A stretch of 8,035 nucleotides of DNA from Tannerella sp. Its GTDB lineage: Bacteria; Bacteroidota; Bacteroidia; Bacteroidales; Tannerellaceae. The notes beneath the pieces are model-generated. The model made no database searches and was not told where the DNA came from. It was given only the letters and a program-made list of their open reading frames with translations. This document shows, in pieces, positions 6,119-8,035 of this stretch. A program made the translations under genes and the position numbers. Within the stretch, counting starts at the first letter, position 1. Every line of letters starts with the position of its first letter. Location: positions 1 through 8,035 of the forward strand of contig JAITDQ010000328.1 in the NCBI GenBank assembly GCA_031282485.1, read 5' to 3'.

Positions 6119-6559
6119 TTAATCATATCCTGTTATTTCAATAAAATCCACCGTAATACCTGCACGTTCGAGGAGGTCAACGCCTTCGTCCGTATGATAT
6201 TTCTCCGAGAATACGACACGTTTAATGCCCGCCTGTATGATCAGTTTTGCACATTCTATACAGGGCGAGGCGGTGATGTATATCGTAGCGCCCATGCTGT
6301 TGTTGTTCGATGCCGCCACTTTTGTGATTGCATTCGCTTCGGCATGAAGCACATAAGGCTTTGTCACGTTGTTTTCGTCTTCGCATACATTCTCAAAGCC
6401 GGCAGGCGTTCCGTTGTATCCGTCGGAAATTATCATTTGGTTGTTCACAATCAGGGCGCCAACCTGTCGTCGTTTACAATATGAATTTTCCGCCCATATT
6501 TTTGCCATTTTGAGGTACCGTCTGTCAACTTCAAACTGTTTTTTTTCTCTTTCCGTCAT
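6119..6559 (-). CDS. dCMP deaminase (ComEB-type, zinc-dependent)
   Basis: Deaminates dCMP to dUMP, the precursor of dTMP made by the folate-dependent thymidylate synthase; cytoplasmic, and often allosterically controlled by dCTP/dTTP. From ATG 6559 the protein has 146 residues. Zinc-binding and catalytic motifs are HAEANA (His72 as ligand, Glu74 as proton donor) and ASPCIECAK (Cys100 and Cys103 as ligands). RRQVGALIV and GYNGTPAGFENVCED are the usual substrate-pocket segments of the family. A GTG two codons upstream (6565) is an alternative start, but ATG fits the family N-terminus better. It is first in a leftward operon with the S41 protease and the cyclo-ligase; dCMP deamination and folate recycling both serve thymidylate synthesis, although the protease has no obvious link. 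Confidence 0.94.
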   Translation of the reverse strand: MTEREKKQFEVDRRYLKMAKIWAENSYCKRRQVGALIVNNQMIISDGYNGTPAGFENVCEDENNVTKPYVLHAEANAITKVAASNNNSMGATIYITASPCIECAKLIIQAGIKRVVFSEKYHTDEGVDLLERAGITVDFIEITGYD

Positions 6560-6603
6560 AATCACGACTCAAAAAATCATCCGAACTACTTAAATTCGGG
6601 AAG

Positions 6604-6611
6604 CAAAGATA
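6604..6611 (-). promoter_or_regulatory. -7 element for the dCMP deaminase/protease/cyclo-ligase operon
   Basis: The minus strand reads TATCTTTG, matching TAnnTTTG, 44 bases before the deaminase ATG. No TTTG is seen at the -33 distance. It lies in the 277-base divergent gap before the thioredoxin-like lipoprotein gene; apart from the two promoters I see no gene or convincing RNA in that gap. Confidence 0.5.
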
Positions 6612-6772
6612 TTAAAAAAAGAAGAATAGCCGTATAAAAAATATATAAAATATTTCATCATCCGCTTATGCCTCCTTTTCAAAAATGCTCAAAATCGCCG
6701 TTGGGAACTTCCTTTACGGCATGTCAGGCCTTATCCGGCAAATTTGTGACAGTCTATTTTATTAAACATGGG

Positions 6773-6802
6773 TTGCTGTGTTGGAAATTTGATATATCTT
6801 TG
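6773..6802 (+). promoter_or_regulatory. Promoter of the TlpA-like lipoprotein gene
   Basis: TTG (6773-6775), 19 bases, then TATCTTTG (6795-6802), a good match to the Bacteroides consensus. The gene's ATG follows 34 bases after the -7 box. Confidence 0.6.
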
Positions 6803-6836
6803 GGGCCTTATTTTGTTTTACTAAAAATGATAAAGA

Positions 6837-7925
6837 ATGAAGAATTTGAAATTGGTCGCTATATTTATATGTATAGCAATGCTGGCTGCCTGCAAGGGCG
6901 AAAAAAATAAATATGTTATTAACGGTACTGTTCCCGGCGACATATTGAACGGCGAAACCGTCTATATGTCAGACTACGGCGAAGATATTATAATCGACAG
7001 CGCGAAGGTTACGAAGGGAAAGTTCGTTTTTGAAGGCGTCGCCGGCGAAGCGAAAGTGATAAAGCTTACACTGGAACATTTATATGCCGACTTTATACTT
7101 GAGAAAGGGAATATCCATGTCGATTTGTCCGAATCTTACAGTGTAAAAGGAACGCCTCTCAACGATAAACTGCATGAACTGTTGCAGAAGAAGGACAGTC
7201 TTGTGGCGAATGCCAGGGAGAAACTTTCGAACGTGGATGCGTCTCTTTCCGCATCCGAAGCGGGAGAACGGGAACAGCAAATCATGACGGATGTTTTCTC
7301 GAAGTTGGAGGAATTGCCGATCCCATACCTCGACGAACATCCCAACGATGCACTGGGAGCGCTCATTTTCAGTATCTGGATGCAATACCGGATGGACGTG
7401 TCGGCCGAAAAGTTTTATGAAGTAGCCGGTCATGCCGGGGAATATGTATTAAATTTCGGTCCGGTAAAGAACGCCTTTGAATTTTATAAAAAGGTGAAGA
7501 AGACGGATGTAGGTGAGCATTTTGTTGATTTCACCATTGAGAACGGGAATGAAGACGGTTCATCCGTTTCGCTTTCCGATTATGTCGGAAAAGGGAAATA
7601 TGTACTTGTTGATTTCTGGGCTTCATGGTGTCAGCCCTGCCGTATGGAAACGCCCGTTATAGCGGAGGTTTATAACAAATATAAAGGAGACAGGTTTGAA
7701 GTTGTGAGCGTAGCCGTGTGGGACAAGCGCGAAAATACGCTGGCCGCCATTAAGGAAGACGGCAGTACATGGCCCCAGATTCTGGATGCGCAAACCGTTC
7801 CTTCCGACCTGTACGGCTTTCAGGGGATACCGCATATCATGCTCATTGGCCCTGACGGAACAATCCTTGCCCGTGATCTGCGTGGAGACGATTTAAAAAA
7901 TAAAGTGGCTGAAGTGATGAAATAA
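6837..7925 (+). CDS. TlpA-family thiol-disulfide oxidoreductase lipoprotein with DUF4369-like N-terminal domain
   Basis: A 362-residue envelope lipoprotein. The signal peptide ends in a lipobox (MLAAC) with lipidated Cys19. Residues about 25-115 form a beta-rich domain of the DUF4369 type (YVINGTVPGDILNGETVYM...GKFVFEG), followed by a helical linker (108-222). The C-terminal part (about 225-362) is a thioredoxin/AhpC-TSA-like fold with VDFWASWCQPCR, active-site Cys265 and Cys268, and the conserved cis-Pro in GIPH (Pro332). Both cysteines are present, so a redox role is likely: reduction or rearrangement of disulfides in exported proteins or in cytochrome c maturation, as for TlpA/ResA. The substrate is unknown; Bacteroidota carry many such paralogues, often tied to stress or nutrient systems. 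The start is ATG 6837, which gives an intact signal peptide. It is a single-gene unit with its own promoter. No terminator follows, because a probable insertion-sequence end begins 3 bases after the stop. Confidence 0.92.
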   Translation: MKNLKLVAIFICIAMLAACKGEKNKYVINGTVPGDILNGETVYMSDYGEDIIIDSAKVTKGKFVFEGVAGEAKVIKLTLEHLYADFILEKGNIHVDLSESYSVKGTPLNDKLHELLQKKDSLVANAREKLSNVDASLSASEAGEREQQIMTDVFSKLEELPIPYLDEHPNDALGALIFSIWMQYRMDVSAEKFYEVAGHAGEYVLNFGPVKNAFEFYKKVKKTDVGEHFVDFTIENGNEDGSSVSLSDYVGKGKYVLVDFWASWCQPCRMETPVIAEVYNKYKGDRFEVVSVAVWDKRENTLAAIKEDGSTWPQILDAQTVPSDLYGFQGIPHIMLIGPDGTILARDLRGDDLKNKVAEVMK

Positions 7926-7928
7926 AAA

Positions 7929-8035
7929 GAGGCTGTTTCAAAACTTTAAACCCACAAAAGCAAGGAGCGGATAAGTAGAGAAAACTGCCGATAAATCCGT
8001 CGGTTATGCTTCAATTCGCTGTATTCTGCAATTTA
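7929..8035. mobile_element. Probable left edge of an insertion sequence, cut by the window end
   Basis: Starting 3 bases after the lipoprotein stop, GAGGCTGTTTCAAAAC resembles from memory the terminal inverted repeats of several Bacteroidota insertion sequences. The rest of the window (to 8035) has no plus-strand open frame. On the minus strand a short frame (8032-7946, ending TAA) reads IAEYSELKHNRRIYRQFSLL..., which could be the C-terminal tail of a transposase, but an in-frame TAA at 8035-8033 argues against a simple continuation. The other end and any target duplication are outside the window, so the family cannot be named. Confidence 0.45.

Noticed and set aside
6585..6664. Tiny hydrophobic frame (about 23 codons, MMKYFIYFLYG...) on the minus strand before the dCMP deaminase gene
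   Set aside because: It overlaps the operon's -7 box, so it would not be transcribed from that promoter, and its composition just reflects A/T-rich DNA.
6668..6910. Open frame of 80 codons in the gap before and into the lipoprotein gene
   Set aside because: It crosses the lipoprotein promoter and overlaps the real gene in another frame; the product has no recognisable composition or motif.
1..8035. CRISPR array, phage genes or a defence system
   Set aside because: No regularly spaced repeats and no phage or nuclease/helicase defence genes were seen; apart from the toxin-antitoxin module and the possible IS edge, all genes belong to known housekeeping or envelope families.

Overview
This window looks like chromosomal DNA of a Bacteroidales bacterium (phylum Bacteroidota). 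The clues are several upstream sites matching the Bacteroides -7 element TAnnTTTG, some with a TTTG or TTG about 19 bases further upstream; few Shine-Dalgarno sequences; tRNA genes without an encoded CCA; and conserved neighbours typical of the group (lumazine synthase/TPR protein divergent from recF/DUF721, and dCMP deaminase/S41 protease/5-formyl-THF cyclo-ligase). A lipoprotein with a DUF4369-like N-terminal part and a TlpA-type thioredoxin domain is also characteristic. No genus is claimed.

Left part (1-800): the start of an unidentified leftward gene with a strong promoter, then a rightward type II toxin-antitoxin module. The antitoxin-like gene (245-427) is intact. The RelE/ParE-type toxin gene overlaps it by 11 bases and is interrupted by an in-frame TAG at codon 28, so it has no intact open frame of its own. 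A hairpin with a T-run separates the module from two leftward tRNA genes, Tyr(GTA) and Gly(TCC).

Middle-left (1050-3814): a leftward pair, a membrane-anchored TPR protein followed 5 bases later by lumazine synthase (riboflavin synthesis), then the tRNA pair, whose promoter begins inside the lumazine synthase gene. Divergent from these is recF (recombination and replication repair) followed by a DUF721/DciA-like gene, a pairing suggesting a DNA replication/repair unit.

Middle-right (3765-6611): a leftward three-gene operon of dCMP deaminase (pyrimidine nucleotide and dTMP supply), a C-terminal processing protease of family S41, and 5-formyltetrahydrofolate cyclo-ligase (folate salvage). The last gene overlaps the protease by a GTGA start/stop junction and overlaps the convergent DUF721 gene by 50 bases. 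Its early coding region contains a striking 54-bp, nearly perfect inverted repeat.

Right part (6770-8035): a rightward TlpA-family thiol-disulfide lipoprotein with its own promoter. Three bases after its stop codon a GAGGCTGTTTC sequence begins that resembles the terminal repeat of Bacteroidota insertion sequences; the last ~107 bases are probably the edge of such an element.

Most of the window is ordinary housekeeping DNA. I see no clear new multi-gene system. The observations most worth a second look are the large palindrome inside the cyclo-ligase gene, the nonsense-mutated toxin beside an intact antitoxin, and the probable insertion-sequence edge.
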